From contig NZ_JAERVK010000005.1 of the NCBI RefSeq assembly GCF_016745425.1, positions 219,083-283,082 of the forward strand: a stretch of 64,000 bases of DNA. Direction: 5' to 3'. The DNA comes from Candidatus Methylomicrobium oryzae. Lineage in GTDB: Bacteria; Pseudomonadota; Gammaproteobacteria; Methylococcales; Methylomonadaceae. Numbering within the stretch: the first letter of the stretch is position 1; every line of letters begins with the position of its first letter. Of this stretch, positions 52,627-63,212 are shown in pieces. The position numbers and the translations under genes are program-made. The notes under the pieces were generated by a model. That model was not told where the DNA came from. It worked only from the letters and a program-made list of their open reading frames with translations, and ran no database searches.

Positions 52627-53190
52627 ATGAATCAAAAGCAAAGACATGCATCGGGAGCCGCCAGCAGGGGACAGGATGCCATTGTACTGCTCACTCGGGA
52701 TCACGATCGGGTAAAAGAGTTGTTCGACGAGTTCGAAATGCTCGAAACGGAAGAGGGCGGCGAAGATGACAAGCTGGATTTGGTGCAGCAAATATGCATG
52801 GAATTGACAATCCACACGCAGCTCGAAGAAGAAATCTTCTATCCTGTCGCCATCGATGCGATCGGCCAGTTGGACATCATGGATGAAGCGCTGGTCGAAC
52901 ACGGAAAAGCCAAGGAGCAGATCGACCAATTGGTGTCGATGGCGCCGGAGGATGATTATTTCGATGCCGAAGTGAATGTCTTGAGAGATATGGTCGAGCA
53001 TCACATCCAGGAAGAAGAAGGCAAGATGTTCCCTAAGCTGAAAAAAACCTCGGTCGATCTGGCCGCGTTGGGAGAAGAGCTCAACCAGCGCAAACAGGAG
53101 CTGCAGATGGACATGGGCATGGTCGAAGCCTCCATGCACAAGACTCAGGCGGGCAGAAAACCAATGCCGCCGCAGGGACCGACGCCTTAG
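52627..53190 (+). CDS. Hemerythrin HHE-domain protein
   Basis: 187 aa. HHE cation-binding motifs LLTRDHDRVKELFDEFE, ELTIHTQLEEEIFYP, ALVEHGKAKEQI and MVEHHIQEEEGKMFP give the His/Glu diiron set. It should bind O2 or sense redox/NO. GAGAGG upstream. Confidence 0.9.
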   Translation: MNQKQRHASGAASRGQDAIVLLTRDHDRVKELFDEFEMLETEEGGEDDKLDLVQQICMELTIHTQLEEEIFYPVAIDAIGQLDIMDEALVEHGKAKEQIDQLVSMAPEDDYFDAEVNVLRDMVEHHIQEEEGKMFPKLKKTSVDLAALGEELNQRKQELQMDMGMVEASMHKTQAGRKPMPPQGPTP

Positions 53191-53595
53191 TAGTTTTCGT
53201 AGGCGCGCTTAAATGGCAAGGCACTGGCAAGGCTCGTCTGCTTTTCGGACGGGCCTTTAAAATTCTTGGGCTGTTCCGGCCCTCTCGAGACGAGCGGTAT
53301 AAAGGGGGAGGGCGAAAAAATTGCCCGGAACCAGGTGCTTCAAGGATACAGGTGCGGCAACGCACCGACTTTGTTATCCATTCGGTTCAAATTGTTTATC
53401 GGATTTTGATTTATTAAAGCGATCCTTGAATAGAAGCGGCCTGATTCGGTTTAAGTTTTCGATTTTACTGTGCGATATGTCGGTTTATTTAAGGGCCGCC
53501 TTGATAAGGCGCGCCGAAATCTGCTTTTTCAAAAAATAGCGCGCTTTCTTTTCCAGTTAGTATTTGTTATTTCGATATTTTAGGAGGATGCCATC
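53191..53595. other. Gap with terminator
   Basis: 405 bp. A terminator-like stem GGCTCGTC/GACGGGCC (53231-53255) followed by TTTAAAATT ends the hemerythrin transcript. The remainder is A/T-rich leader for the copper protein; no gene. Confidence 0.5.
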
Positions 53596-53973
53596 ATGTA
53601 TACGCCTCAAACTGAACCCCAAAAAACCTCGACTGCAGCTTTCCGATCCATGCAGTCGTGTATAGACATCTGCAACCGTTGCGCCCAGACCTGCCTGCAG
53701 ACGGCGATGAACCAATGTCTGGAAATGGGCGGGCGGCACGTTGAGCCGGAACACTTTCGCCTGATGATCTGCTGCGCGGAAATGTGTCAGTTGTCGGCCA
53801 ACTTTATGTTGAGCAATTCGCCTTTCCATACCCGTACCTGCGAAGTGTGCGCCGAAATCTGCGAAGCTTGTGCCAAGGACTGCGCCAGCATCGGGGATAT
53901 GGATGAATGTGTGTCGATTTGCCGCAAATGCGCCGAAAGCTGCAAACAAATGGCCAGTATGGCTACCCATTGA
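53596..53973 (+). CDS. Four-helix-bundle copper-binding protein (Csp/DUF326)
   Basis: 125 aa with 17 Cys in CxxxC and CxxC spacing (MQSCIDICNRCAQTC, LMICCAEMCQLSA, TCEVCAEICEACAKDC, CRKCAESC). This is the Csp fold that stores Cu(I) inside a helix bundle. No signal peptide, so cytosolic Csp3-like. TAGGAGG upstream. Confidence 0.88.
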   Translation: MYTPQTEPQKTSTAAFRSMQSCIDICNRCAQTCLQTAMNQCLEMGGRHVEPEHFRLMICCAEMCQLSANFMLSNSPFHTRTCEVCAEICEACAKDCASIGDMDECVSICRKCAESCKQMASMATH

Positions 53974-54349
53974 TGACATGATATGCAGCCGCCCTGGCGC
54001 TCTGCGTGCAGGCTTTCCCTTACCGGAGAACGCCGCGGCGGGGCGTTCTCGTTTTTTAACTCCGGATGCTGTGTCCCGGCTTCGGTAAGCCGGGGGCGGC
54101 TTGTTTCTTTATCCCCCCATTCCAGCTTCGAACGCGGGTACGGTTCGAATCTCAGGCTCTGCGTTCGCGAGAGTGTACGGTGGTCGGCCGAAAGCCTGAC
54201 AATCGCAGTTTTTATCCTTATCCCACAATTTCTTACCGAAAATAGTTGCGTAATACAATTAGTATGACTACTTAGGCAATCATACGAATGGTCAGCCCCG
54301 GAAAAATTCTTTAGATTAAGCCCATTCTGAAAATCCGGGGGAACTTGGT
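53974..54349. other. Gap without a gene
   Basis: 376 bp. GAACGCC-gcggc-GGGGCGTTC (about 54028-54050) followed by TCGTTTTTT is a probable terminator for the Csp gene. The rest holds nothing I can name. Confidence 0.5.
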
Positions 54350-54616
54350 ATGGAACTGCATGAAGAGTTAAGCAAACTATCCGACACTCTCAAACAGCAA
54401 CGCGATGAAATCAGACTGCAGATTCATCTGGCCACTGCCGATTTGAAGGATGATTGGGAAGAGAGCGAAAGAGAATGGGGGCATTTCAAAGACAAACTCG
54501 CCGAGATTATTGATGAAAGCAAGGAAACGACGGTCGAGTTTATCGAAAAAACCCGTATCGTGGGCGAAGAATTGAAGGTTGCCTATAAGAACATTCAAAG
54601 GCGGCTCACCTCCTAA
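54350..54616 (+). CDS. Small coiled-coil protein
   Basis: 88 aa, fully helical and charged (ELSKLSDTLKQQRDEIRLQI, DDWEESEREWGHFKDKL). Hypothetical; similar small coiled-coil proteins accompany stress clusters. GGGGGA precedes ATG. Confidence 0.65.
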   Translation: MELHEELSKLSDTLKQQRDEIRLQIHLATADLKDDWEESEREWGHFKDKLAEIIDESKETTVEFIEKTRIVGEELKVAYKNIQRRLTS

Positions 54617-54756
54617 AAAATCGGATAAGGCGTCATTATTTCAGGCGGAGCGGAAAAGTTCATGTCGAACGTGTACGCGGGATTCTCTAAGGCGGCCGGA
54701 GGCTATGCGGACGGGTACTTTGGAAAGCCGGGCAAGGAGTGAGGGGAGCGTCGGGT

Positions 54757-55137
54757 ATGTCCGAAAAACTGACCGGGTTTCAGCTCGAACAGTTTAAGAA
54801 TCTGTTGCACGACCGCTTCTACATGGTGCGCTCCGACCTTTATAAAGAGATTCTTTCGATCGACAAGGAGCACGGCTCGAAAATCGCCGAGACGGTTTAT
54901 CAGGCGGCGGCTGCGGCATTGGCCCATCTATTGGCCGGCTTGAAAAGGATCGACCTGAATCACTACCTGAGCGAGATCAAAGACATCGAGGCAGCGCAGA
55001 CGCGTATCGCCGAAAACCAATATGGCATTTGCCAGGACTGCGGGCATCCGATCTATTTCAAGCGGCTATTGGCCTTTCCGACCGCCAAGCGGTGTGTGGC
55101 CTGCCAACGGCTCTACGAAAAGGCGAAGAACGAATAA
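54757..55137 (+). CDS. DksA/TraR-family zinc-finger protein
   Basis: 126 aa. Coiled-coil N-terminal part and a C-terminal zinc finger with CQDCGHP and CVACQ (CxxC-x17-CxxC). It resembles DksA-like/TraR proteins binding the RNA polymerase secondary channel, though the coiled-coil tip differs from DksA. GAGGGGAG lies upstream of 54757. Confidence 0.8.
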   Translation: MSEKLTGFQLEQFKNLLHDRFYMVRSDLYKEILSIDKEHGSKIAETVYQAAAAALAHLLAGLKRIDLNHYLSEIKDIEAAQTRIAENQYGICQDCGHPIYFKRLLAFPTAKRCVACQRLYEKAKNE

Positions 55138-55214
55138 ATTCGATTTTTTTGGAAAATTAGGGTTTACTCATCGCTGATTTCTCGCTATAATGCGCGGACT
55201 GAAGTGATTGCTTC

Positions 55215-55291
55215 AGGCGCGTAGCTCAGTTGGTTAGAGCACCACCTTGACATGGTGGGGGTCGTTGGTTCGAGTCCAATCGCGCCTACCA
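55215..55291 (+). tRNA. tRNA-Val (GAC)
   Basis: Acceptor AGGCGCG/CGCGCCT, D-arm GCTCAGTTGGTTAGAGC, anticodon stem ACCACCTTGACATGGTGG with GAC, T-arm GTTGGTTCGAGTCCAAT and encoded ACCA end. 77 nt. Confidence 0.95.
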
Positions 55292-55301
55292 GATATCCTA
55301 A

Positions 55302-55325
55302 AGCACTGCTCCGCAGTGCTTTTTT
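55302..55325 (+). terminator. Terminator after tRNA-Val
   Basis: AGCACTGC-TCC-GCAGTGCT then six Ts, 10 bp after the tRNA. Confidence 0.85.
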
Positions 55326-55361
55326 ATTGCGGAAACCAAATTCGAATTGTCTTGATTTAGC

Positions 55362-57269
55362 ATGCCAGTAATCACTCTTCCCGACGGCTCCAGGCGCGAT
55401 TTCGACCGTTCGGTTACGGTGTTGGAAGTTGCCCAGTCCATCGGTTCCGGGCTGGCCAAGGCGACTCTGGCGGGTAAGGTGAACGATAGGCTGGTCGATG
55501 CGAGCGCCGTCATCGATCAGGATGCCTCGCTGCAAATCATCACTGCCAAGGATGCCGACGGCATCGACATTATTCGCCACTCCACCGCCCATCTTCTGGC
55601 TCAGGCCGTCAAGCAGCTGTTCCCTGACGCCCAGGTCACGATCGGCCCGGTTATCGAAAACGGCTTTTACTACGACTTTTCCTATCATCGTCCGTTTACG
55701 CCGGAAGACCTCGAAGCAATCGAGGCCCGGATGCAGAAGCTGGCCGCCGACGACTGCAAAGTGAGCCGCTCGCTGATGCCTCGCGACGAAGCGGTGCAGT
55801 ATTTCCGCGGACTCGGCGAAAATTACAAGGCCGAGATCATCGAATCGATTCCGTCCGATCAGCCCATTTCTTTATATTCACAAGGCGATTTTACCGATTT
55901 GTGCCGCGGTCCGCACGTGCCGAGCACCGGCAAGCTGACAGCGTTCAAACTGATGAAGATTGCCGGGGCGTACTGGCGCGGCAATTCCGAAAACGAAATG
56001 CTGCAGCGTATCTACGGCACCGCCTGGGGCGACAAAAAAGAGCTGCAGGCTTACCTCACGCGTCTCGAAGAAGCCGAAAAGCGCGATCACCGGAAATTGG
56101 GCAAAACCCTGGGCTTGTTCCATACCCAGGAAGAAGCTCCCGGCATGGTGTTCTGGCACGAGAAAGGCTGGACGATCTATCAGCAGATTGAGCAGTACAT
56201 TCGCGAAAAGCTGCGCGTGAACGGCTACGGCGAAGTCAAGACGCCGCAGATCGTCGACCGCTCGCTGTGGGAAAAATCCGGGCACTGGGACAAATTCAGC
56301 GCCGGCATGTTCACGACCCATTCGGAAAATCGCGATTATGCGATCAAGCCGATGAATTGCCCGTGCCATATTCAAATTTTCAATCAGGGGCTGAAAAGCT
56401 ACCGTGATCTGCCGATCCGCTTGGCCGAGTTCGGCTCCTGCCACCGGAACGAGCCTTCCGGCACACTGCACGGGTTGATGCGGGTCCGCAACTTCGTCCA
56501 GGACGACGCGCATATTTTTTGTACCGAAGCGCAGATTCAGGACGAGGTATCGAACTTTATCGACATGCTGTTCGACGTCTACAAAGACTTCGGTTTCGAC
56601 GAGGTGGTTATCAAACTGTCGACTCGTCCGGAAAACCGGGTCGGCGACGATGCGGTCTGGGACAAGGCCGAAAACGCGCTGGAACTGGCCTTGAACAACA
56701 AAGGCCTGAAGTGGGATTTGCAACCGGGCGAGGGCGCCTTTTACGGTCCGAAGATCGAATTTTCATTGAAGGACTGCATCGGCCGGGTCTGGCAGTGCGG
56801 TACGATTCAGGTCGACTTCTCGATGCCCGGCCGCCTTGGGGCGACTTATATCGCCGAAGACAGCTCGCGGCAAACGCCGGTGATGCTGCACCGGGCGATT
56901 CTCGGTTCGCTGGAGCGTTTTACCGGCATTCTGATCGAGCACTATGCCGGCACTTTTCCTGTCTGGTTGGCGCCGGTGCAGGCCGTCGTGCTGACGATCG
57001 CGGACCGTCATGACGATTATGCGGTCGAGGTAATGAAAACCCTTGAAAAACAGGGGTTCAGAGTCAAAATTGACTTGAGAAATGAGAAGATCGGGTTTAA
57101 AATCCGCGAACACTCGATGCAGCGCGTGCCCTACCTGTTGATCATCGGCGATAAGGAGCTTGAAGATCGGACGATTACGGTGCGTACGCAAAAGGGTGAC
57201 AATTTGGGCAGTCTGGCGATAGAAGCATTCGGCGAACGGCTGGGTCAGGAAATCGCGGATAGAAAATGA
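55362..57269 (+). CDS. thrS: Threonyl-tRNA synthetase
   Basis: 635 aa, normal length. N-terminal TGS domain (1-60), editing domain (about 65-240, [17 protein letters not shown]), and class II core with [12 protein letters not shown] (zinc Cys), [14 protein letters not shown], and [20 protein letters not shown]; anticodon domain at the end. It charges tRNA-Thr. It heads the translation operon; no strong ribosome site before ATG. Confidence 0.97.
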   Translation: MPVITLPDGSRRDFDRSVTVLEVAQSIGSGLAKATLAGKVNDRLVDASAVIDQDASLQIITAKDADGIDIIRHSTAHLLAQAVKQLFPDAQVTIGPVIENGFYYDFSYHRPFTPEDLEAIEARMQKLAADDCKVSRSLMPRDEAVQYFRGLGENYKAEIIESIPSDQPISLYSQGDFTDLCRGPHVPSTGKLTAFKLMKIAGAYWRGNSENEMLQRIYGTAWGDKKELQAYLTRLEEAEKRDHRKLGKTLGLFHTQEEAPGMVFWHEKGWTIYQQIEQYIREKLRVNGYGEVKTPQIVDRSLWEKSGHWDKFSAGMFTTHSENRDYAIKPMNCPCHIQIFNQGLKSYRDLPIRLAEFGSCHRNEPSGTLHGLMRVRNFVQDDAHIFCTEAQIQDEVSNFIDMLFDVYKDFGFDEVVIKLSTRPENRVGDDAVWDKAENALELALNNKGLKWDLQPGEGAFYGPKIEFSLKDCIGRVWQCGTIQVDFSMPGRLGATYIAEDSSRQTPVMLHRAILGSLERFTGILIEHYAGTFPVWLAPVQAVVLTIADRHDDYAVEVMKTLEKQGFRVKIDLRNEKIGFKIREHSMQRVPYLLIIGDKELEDRTITVRTQKGDNLGSLAIEAFGERLGQEIADRK

Positions 57270-57277
57270 TTGTAGCT

Positions 57278-57293
57278 GGAGGATCTAGGTATC
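57278..57293 (+). promoter_or_regulatory. infC ribosome site and ATC start
   Basis: GGAGG (57278-57282) sits 8 bases before ATC at 57291. Non-AUG starts (ATT, ATC) on infC let IF3 reduce its own synthesis by rejecting the codon. Confidence 0.8.
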
Positions 57294-57815
57294 GCTGCTA
57301 AAAAAGATGAAATCCGCCTGAACGATGCGATCACCGCCAAGCGGGTGAGGGTAACAGGTGCCGATGGCGAGTCATTGGGCATCATTTCATTGGAAGAAGC
57401 CAAGCAGTTGGCCTATGCGGCCGATCTGGATCTGGTCGAAATATCGCCCAATGCGGATCCTCCGGTTTGCAAGATCATGAATTACGGCAAGTACCAGTTC
57501 GAGCAGAACAAGAAACTGGCCCTCGCCAAGAAAAAGCAGAAACAGATTCAGGTCAAGGAAATCAAATTCAGGCCGGGTACGGACGAAGGCGACTATCAGG
57601 TCAAGCTCAGAAGCCTGATCAAATTCCTTAACGACGGGGATAAGACCAAGATCACCGTACGTTACCGCGGGCGCGAACTGGCGCATCGCGAAATCGGGAT
57701 GGATCAGCTGAAGCGGCTCGAAAAAGATCTGGAAGACGTGGCTGTCGTCGAGCAGTTTCCGAAGATGGAAGGCCGTCAGATGGTCATGGTGATGGCCCCG
57801 AAAAAGAAAAAATAA
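57291..57815 (+). CDS. infC: Translation initiation factor IF-3
   Basis: 174 aa from an ATC start (57291). N-terminal domain [40 protein letters not shown] and the C-terminal [20 protein letters not shown] domain with [14 protein letters not shown] block. The first internal GTG (57345) would drop the conserved beginning. 21 bp after thrS, as in other gammaproteobacteria. Confidence 0.95.
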   Translation: MAAKKDEIRLNDAITAKRVRVTGADGESLGIISLEEAKQLAYAADLDLVEISPNADPPVCKIMNYGKYQFEQNKKLALAKKKQKQIQVKEIKFRPGTDEGDYQVKLRSLIKFLNDGDKTKITVRYRGRELAHREIGMDQLKRLEKDLEDVAVVEQFPKMEGRQMVMVMAPKKKK

Positions 57816-57833
57816 CGCGAATAAAATTCAAGA

Positions 57834-57868
57834 AGGCCCGTCGGCGCGCATGCGCACCCGCCGGGCCT
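57834..57868 (+). terminator. Hairpin after infC
   Basis: AGGCCCG / CGGGCCT with an inner CGGCG/CGCCG type pairing and a trailing AAATCTTTT; may partially terminate before rpmI. Confidence 0.6.
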
Positions 57869-58006
57869 AAATCTTTTCGGCAGTTTCAGGATGAATCTGC
57901 CAGCATCTTAAAATCGATTCGATGCGCCTAATTCTTCAGGGCCATGCATTTTGCCTTGCTGGGTTATTTTCTCAGGGATTTTTATTGTTAACGTTGGAGC
58001 AAACAA

Positions 58007-58204
58007 ATGCCAAAAATCAAAACCAACCGCGGCGCAGCCAAGCGTTTCAGACGCACCGGCAACGGCGGTTTCAAATGCGGCCAATCGCACAAGCGCCATA
58101 TTCTGACCAAGAAAAGCACCAAGCGGAAACGCCAACTGCGTAGTCCGGCTTCGATTCATCCATCCGACGTGCGCAGCGCAGCTCGCATGCTGCCTTATAC
58201 CTAA
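58007..58204 (+). CDS. rpmI: Ribosomal protein bL35
   Basis: 65 aa, basic: [20 protein letters not shown] and [15 protein letters not shown]. Standard length. TTGGAGC precedes the ATG. 15 bp before rplT. Confidence 0.96.
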   Translation: MPKIKTNRGAAKRFRRTGNGGFKCGQSHKRHILTKKSTKRKRQLRSPASIHPSDVRSAARMLPYT

Positions 58205-58219
58205 GCCGGGAGAATCACG

Positions 58220-58582
58220 ATGCCTAGAGTAAAACGCGGCGTTACCGCCAGAGCAAGACACAAGAAAATTTTAAAGCAGGCCAAAGGCTACTACGGCGCC
58301 CGCAGCCGGGTCTATCGCGTTGCAAAGCAAGCCGTCATCAAGGCCGGCCAATATGCCTACCGCGACCGCAGACAGAAAAAACGCCAATTCCGTGCGTTGT
58401 GGATCGTGCGTATCAACGCCGCAGCCAGACAATGCGGATTGTCCTACAGCCGCCTGATCAACGGCCTGTCGAACGCGAACGTCGCGATCGACCGTAAGGT
58501 GCTGGCCGACATCGCGGTGCGCGACATGGACGCTTTCGCCGAAATCGCAAAGATCGCGAAAGCCAACGTCAGCCCCCTGTAA
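58220..58582 (+). CDS. rplT: Ribosomal protein bL20
   Basis: 120 aa: [40 protein letters not shown] and [19 protein letters not shown]. Binds 23S rRNA and in E. coli represses the rpmI-rplT mRNA. Confidence 0.97.
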   Translation: MPRVKRGVTARARHKKILKQAKGYYGARSRVYRVAKQAVIKAGQYAYRDRRQKKRQFRALWIVRINAAARQCGLSYSRLINGLSNANVAIDRKVLADIAVRDMDAFAEIAKIAKANVSPL

Positions 58583-58679
58583 GCGGGCCGAATCTCTCGT
58601 CTCATTCGAGGGAAAAATGTTTCCGCCCTGCGCTTCAATAACGTCTGGGCGGAGCATAAAACTCATAGATAGAATTTCA

Positions 58680-58722
58680 GACAAAGCGGCAGGATCGGAG
58701 ACCGATCCGTAGCCGCTTTGTC
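58680..58722 (+). promoter_or_regulatory. Long perfect hairpin in the pheST leader
   Basis: GACAAAGCGGC (58680-58690) pairs with GCCGCTTTGTC (58712-58722) and encloses GGATCGG-aga-CCGATCC. No T-run follows; position between rplT and pheS is where E. coli has its pheST attenuator, but no Phe-rich leader peptide is visible. Confidence 0.5.
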
Positions 58723-58729
58723 GTGTTAG

Positions 58730-59788
<1,059 letters not shown>

Positions 59789-59801
59789 GTAGCCGTACGT
59801 C

Positions 59802-62186
59802 ATGCAAATTAGTGAAGCCTGGTTAAGAACTTACGTCAATCCGGCCGTCAGCACCGAAGAACTGGTCGCGCAATTGACCATGGCCGGTCTCGAAGTCGAC
59901 TCGGTCACCCCGGCCGCTGCGTTATTCAGCGGCGTCGTCGTCGGTGAAGTGCTCGCAATGGAACAGCATCCCGATGCGGACCGCCTGCGCGTCTGCAAGG
60001 TCGAAGTCGGGCAGGGTGAACCGTTGCAGATCGTCTGCGGCGCCAGCAACGTGCGCCCCGGGCTGAAGATTCCGGCCGCGCTGATCGGCGCGGTGCTGCC
60101 GGGCGATTTCAAGATCAAGAAATCCAAGCTGCGCGGGGTCGAGTCCTACGGCATGCTCTGTTCCGAAAAGGAGCTTGGCTTGGCCGAAGAGTCCCACGGC
60201 CTGATGGAGCTTGCCGAGGATGCGCCGGTCGGCGCCGACATCCGCGAATACCTGTCGCTGAACGATAACCTGATCGAGGTCGATTTGACCCCGAACCGCG
60301 CCGACTGCCTGAGCGTCGAAGGTCTTGCGCGCGAAGTCGCGGTACTCAATCAGATCGACTACCAAAGCGCACCGCTGAATAAGGCGGCCGTCGCTCATCG
60401 CGATACGCTGCATATTGCCGTCGATGCGACTGATGCCTGCCCGCGCTATCTCGGCCGCCTGATCAAGGGCGTCAATCCGACGGCCGAAACGCCGCTCTGG
60501 ATGCAGGAACGGCTCCGCCGTTCGGGCCTCCGAAGCCTCGGCCCGGTCGTCGACGTGACCAATTATGTCTTGCTCGAACTCGGGCAACCCTTACACGCTT
60601 TCGATGCGGATAAATTGAACGGCGGCATTAACGTACGCTGGGCCAAAGACGGCGAAGAACTGGCGCTTTTGAACGGCCAGACGGTCAAACTCGATCCCGA
60701 AGCGTTGGTGATTGCGGACGATGCGCGCGCGCTGGCCCTGGCCGGCGTAATGGGCGGCAGCGAATCGGCGGTCGGCGAGGGCACGCAGAACATTTTCCTC
60801 GAATGCGCGTTTTTTGCGCCGCAAAGCATTGCCGGCAAGGCGCGCCGCTTCGGCCTGCATACCGATTCCTCGCACCGTTTCGAGCGCGGCGTCGATCCGT
60901 TCCTGCAGGAACGCGCGATCGAACGCGCGACGCAATTGATTACCGAAATCGCCGGCGGCAGCGCCGGACTGATCGGCGAGGCGGTTTCCGAAGCCCGCCT
61001 GCCGAAACGGTTGCCTGTCGAACTCCGCCGCGCGCGGATCGAAAGATTGCTCGGCCTGTTGCCGAGCGACGAACAGATCGCCGCCATCTTCCGCCGACTG
61101 GGCATGACGGTTGAACCGGCTGCAGAAGGCTGGCGCGTAACGCCGCCCGGCTTCCGTTTCGATGTTGCGATCGAAGCCGATCTGATCGAAGAAATCGCAA
61201 GAATTTACGGCTATAACAACCTGCCGAGCAACCGCCTTTTGGTGCGCACCGAACTGCACAAGGCGACCGAATCGGTGCTGGAACTGGACCGTGCCCGCGA
61301 CCTGCTGGTCGACCGCGGCTATCAGGAAGCGATCACATTCAGTTTTGTCGATGCGGAAACGCAGCAGGCGATCATGCCGGGCGCCGACATGATCACTCTG
61401 CAGAATCCGATTTCTTCCGAATTGTCGGTGATGCGCGGCACGCTCTGGTGCGGTCTGATCAAAGCGGCCCAGCATAACGTCAATCGGCAGCAGAACCGGG
61501 TCCGCCTGTTCGAAACCGGTCTGCGCTTCGTCCGGTTCGAAGGCCAGTTGCTGCAGGAAAAAATGTTGGCCGGCGTCGCGCTCGGCAGCGCGCATCCCGA
61601 ACAGTGGGGCGAGCCGTCCCGTGCGGTCGACTTCTACGATGTCAAGGCCGATATCGAGGCCCTGTTCACGTTGACCGGTTGCGCCGCGCGCTTCGTTCCG
61701 TCCGAACATTCGGCGCTGCATCCCGGCCAGACCGCCGAGATTCTGGCTGCCAACGGCGAGCGGATCGGCCTGATCGGCATGCTGCATCCGAATCTTGAAA
61801 AACAATTCGGCTTCGACAGCCGAGTATTTCTGTTCGAGCTGGATCAGGACGTGCTGCTTGTCAAGCAAAAGGCACAGTTCAAATCGCTGTCGAAATATCC
61901 CTCGGTACGGCGCGACCTGGCGTTGATCGTCAGGGAAGACGTCACAGTCGAGCAGATCACGAATTGCATTAACGAGCTCAAGGAATCCGCGGAATCCGCG
62001 CTGCAAACCGTCGTGCCATTTGACGTGTACCGCGGCAAAGGCGTTGACGAAGGCCACAAGAGCATTGCTCTGAGCCTGACTCTACAGGACTATTCACAGA
62101 CACTGACAGATTCCGAAATCGATGCTATAGTTAGTAAGCTTTTGGAAAACTTGAAAAATAAAATTGGTGCGAAGTTGAGGGATTGA
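59802..62186 (+). CDS. pheT: Phenylalanyl-tRNA synthetase beta subunit
   Basis: 794 aa. B1/EMAP-like tRNA-binding domain (HPDADRLRVCKVEVGQGEPL), B3/B4 editing (LTPNRADCLSVEGLAREVAV), B5 domain and a C-terminal ferredoxin-like anticodon domain (SKYPSVRRDLALIVREDVTV). 13 bp after pheS. Confidence 0.97.
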   Translation: MQISEAWLRTYVNPAVSTEELVAQLTMAGLEVDSVTPAAALFSGVVVGEVLAMEQHPDADRLRVCKVEVGQGEPLQIVCGASNVRPGLKIPAALIGAVLPGDFKIKKSKLRGVESYGMLCSEKELGLAEESHGLMELAEDAPVGADIREYLSLNDNLIEVDLTPNRADCLSVEGLAREVAVLNQIDYQSAPLNKAAVAHRDTLHIAVDATDACPRYLGRLIKGVNPTAETPLWMQERLRRSGLRSLGPVVDVTNYVLLELGQPLHAFDADKLNGGINVRWAKDGEELALLNGQTVKLDPEALVIADDARALALAGVMGGSESAVGEGTQNIFLECAFFAPQSIAGKARRFGLHTDSSHRFERGVDPFLQERAIERATQLITEIAGGSAGLIGEAVSEARLPKRLPVELRRARIERLLGLLPSDEQIAAIFRRLGMTVEPAAEGWRVTPPGFRFDVAIEADLIEEIARIYGYNNLPSNRLLVRTELHKATESVLELDRARDLLVDRGYQEAITFSFVDAETQQAIMPGADMITLQNPISSELSVMRGTLWCGLIKAAQHNVNRQQNRVRLFETGLRFVRFEGQLLQEKMLAGVALGSAHPEQWGEPSRAVDFYDVKADIEALFTLTGCAARFVPSEHSALHPGQTAEILAANGERIGLIGMLHPNLEKQFGFDSRVFLFELDQDVLLVKQKAQFKSLSKYPSVRRDLALIVREDVTVEQITNCINELKESAESALQTVVPFDVYRGKGVDEGHKSIALSLTLQDYSQTLTDSEIDAIVSKLLENLKNKIGAKLRD

Positions 62187-62190
62187 TTAA

Positions 62191-62490
62191 ATGGCATTAA
62201 CCAAAGCTGATTTTGCTGAAAAACTTTTCGAAGAGCTCGGCTTGAACAAGCGTGAAGCCAAAGATATCGTGGAGCTGTTTTTTGAAGAAATCAAAACTGC
62301 TCTGGAGCGCGGCGAGCAAGTCAAACTGTCCGGTTTTGGCAAGTTCGAACTGCGCGACAAGAACAGCCGTCCGGGAAGAAACCCAAAAACCGGAGAAGAA
62401 ATACCCATTACTGCCAGACGTGTGGTAACATTCAGGTCCGGACAAAAACTCAAAGCGCGGGTAGAAGCTTATGCTGGAACCGAGTCATAA
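62191..62490 (+). CDS. ihfA: Integration host factor alpha subunit
   Basis: 99 aa: [40 protein letters not shown], and [17 protein letters not shown]. Standard position after pheT. It bends DNA and assists recombination such as integrase action. Confidence 0.97.
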   Translation: MALTKADFAEKLFEELGLNKREAKDIVELFFEEIKTALERGEQVKLSGFGKFELRDKNSRPGRNPKTGEEIPITARRVVTFRSGQKLKARVEAYAGTES

Positions 62491-62824
62491 TAACGAACTG
62501 CCTCCCATCCCGGCAAAACGCTACTTCACGATCGGTGAAGTCAGCGAGCTGTGCGCAGTCAAACCCCATGTGTTGCGCTACTGGGAGCAGGAATTCACCG
62601 AATTGAGCCCGGTCAAGCGCCGGGGCAACCGCCGGTATTATCAGCGCCACGACGTGCTGATGATCCGCCAGATCCGTTCCCTGCTGTACGAGCAGGGCTA
62701 CACGATCGGCGGCGCCCGGGCGCACCTGACCAGCGACCAGCACAAAGAGGATGCGACCCGCACCAAGCAACTGATCCACCAGATGGTCGCCGAACTCGAA
62801 GACATTCTGGAATTGCTTAAGTAA
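62471..62824 (+). CDS. MerR-family regulator linked to ihfA
   Basis: 117 aa. [40 protein letters not shown] and [11 protein letters not shown] are the MerR winged helix and helix-turn. It overlaps ihfA by 20 bp; this ihfA-merR arrangement is common in gammaproteobacteria. Ligand unknown. Confidence 0.9.
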   Translation: MLEPSHNNELPPIPAKRYFTIGEVSELCAVKPHVLRYWEQEFTELSPVKRRGNRRYYQRHDVLMIRQIRSLLYEQGYTIGGARAHLTSDQHKEDATRTKQLIHQMVAELEDILELLK

Positions 62825-62928
62825 GGTCGGCTGTAATATAATTCTCCCTCTTCTGCTTTTCTCAAAAGCCGATTTATTCCTTTCTTTTTAAATTGCGGCG
62901 GCGCAGGCCGAAGCAGTCGTCAAATCAT

Positions 62929-63005
62929 CGGGGCGTAGCGCAGTTTGGTAGCGCACTTGCATGGGGTGCAAGGGGTCGGAGGTTCAAATCCTCTCGTCCC
63001 GACCA
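62929..63005 (+). tRNA. tRNA-Pro (GGG)
   Basis: Acceptor CGGGGCG/CGTCCCG, D-arm AGCGCAGTTTGGTAGCGC, anticodon stem CTTGCATGGGGTGCAAG with GGG, T-arm GGAGGTTCAAATCCTCT, encoded ACCA. 77 nt. Its 3' end is a likely integration site. Confidence 0.95.
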
Positions 63006-63058
63006 ATGAAATCAATAGTTTATATATCTATATAAGCTTCTGTAGATCCAAAAATTCA

Positions 63059-63082
63059 TTTTGGGCTAACTTTTGGGCTAAC
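63059..63082 (+). repeat. Tandem 12-bp repeat after tRNA-Pro
   Basis: TTTTGGGCTAAC occurs twice head to tail, 54 bp beyond the tRNA, at the change to A/T-rich sequence. It may belong to the attachment region of an island. Confidence 0.55.
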
Positions 63083-63212
63083 AATTTTTAATTGCCCATA
63101 AATTCTCAGTTTCTTCCAGAAAATCCAAAAGATCTCGTAGAACTAAACCTACTGATAAAGCGGCACAATACGGCACTGCGCTTTAAATTTCGAGTTTTTA
63201 ATTTTTTCAAAG

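Noticed and set aside
60591..62057. A 488-codon open frame antisense to pheT
   Set aside because: Shadow frame of a conserved gene, with no recognisable protein content.
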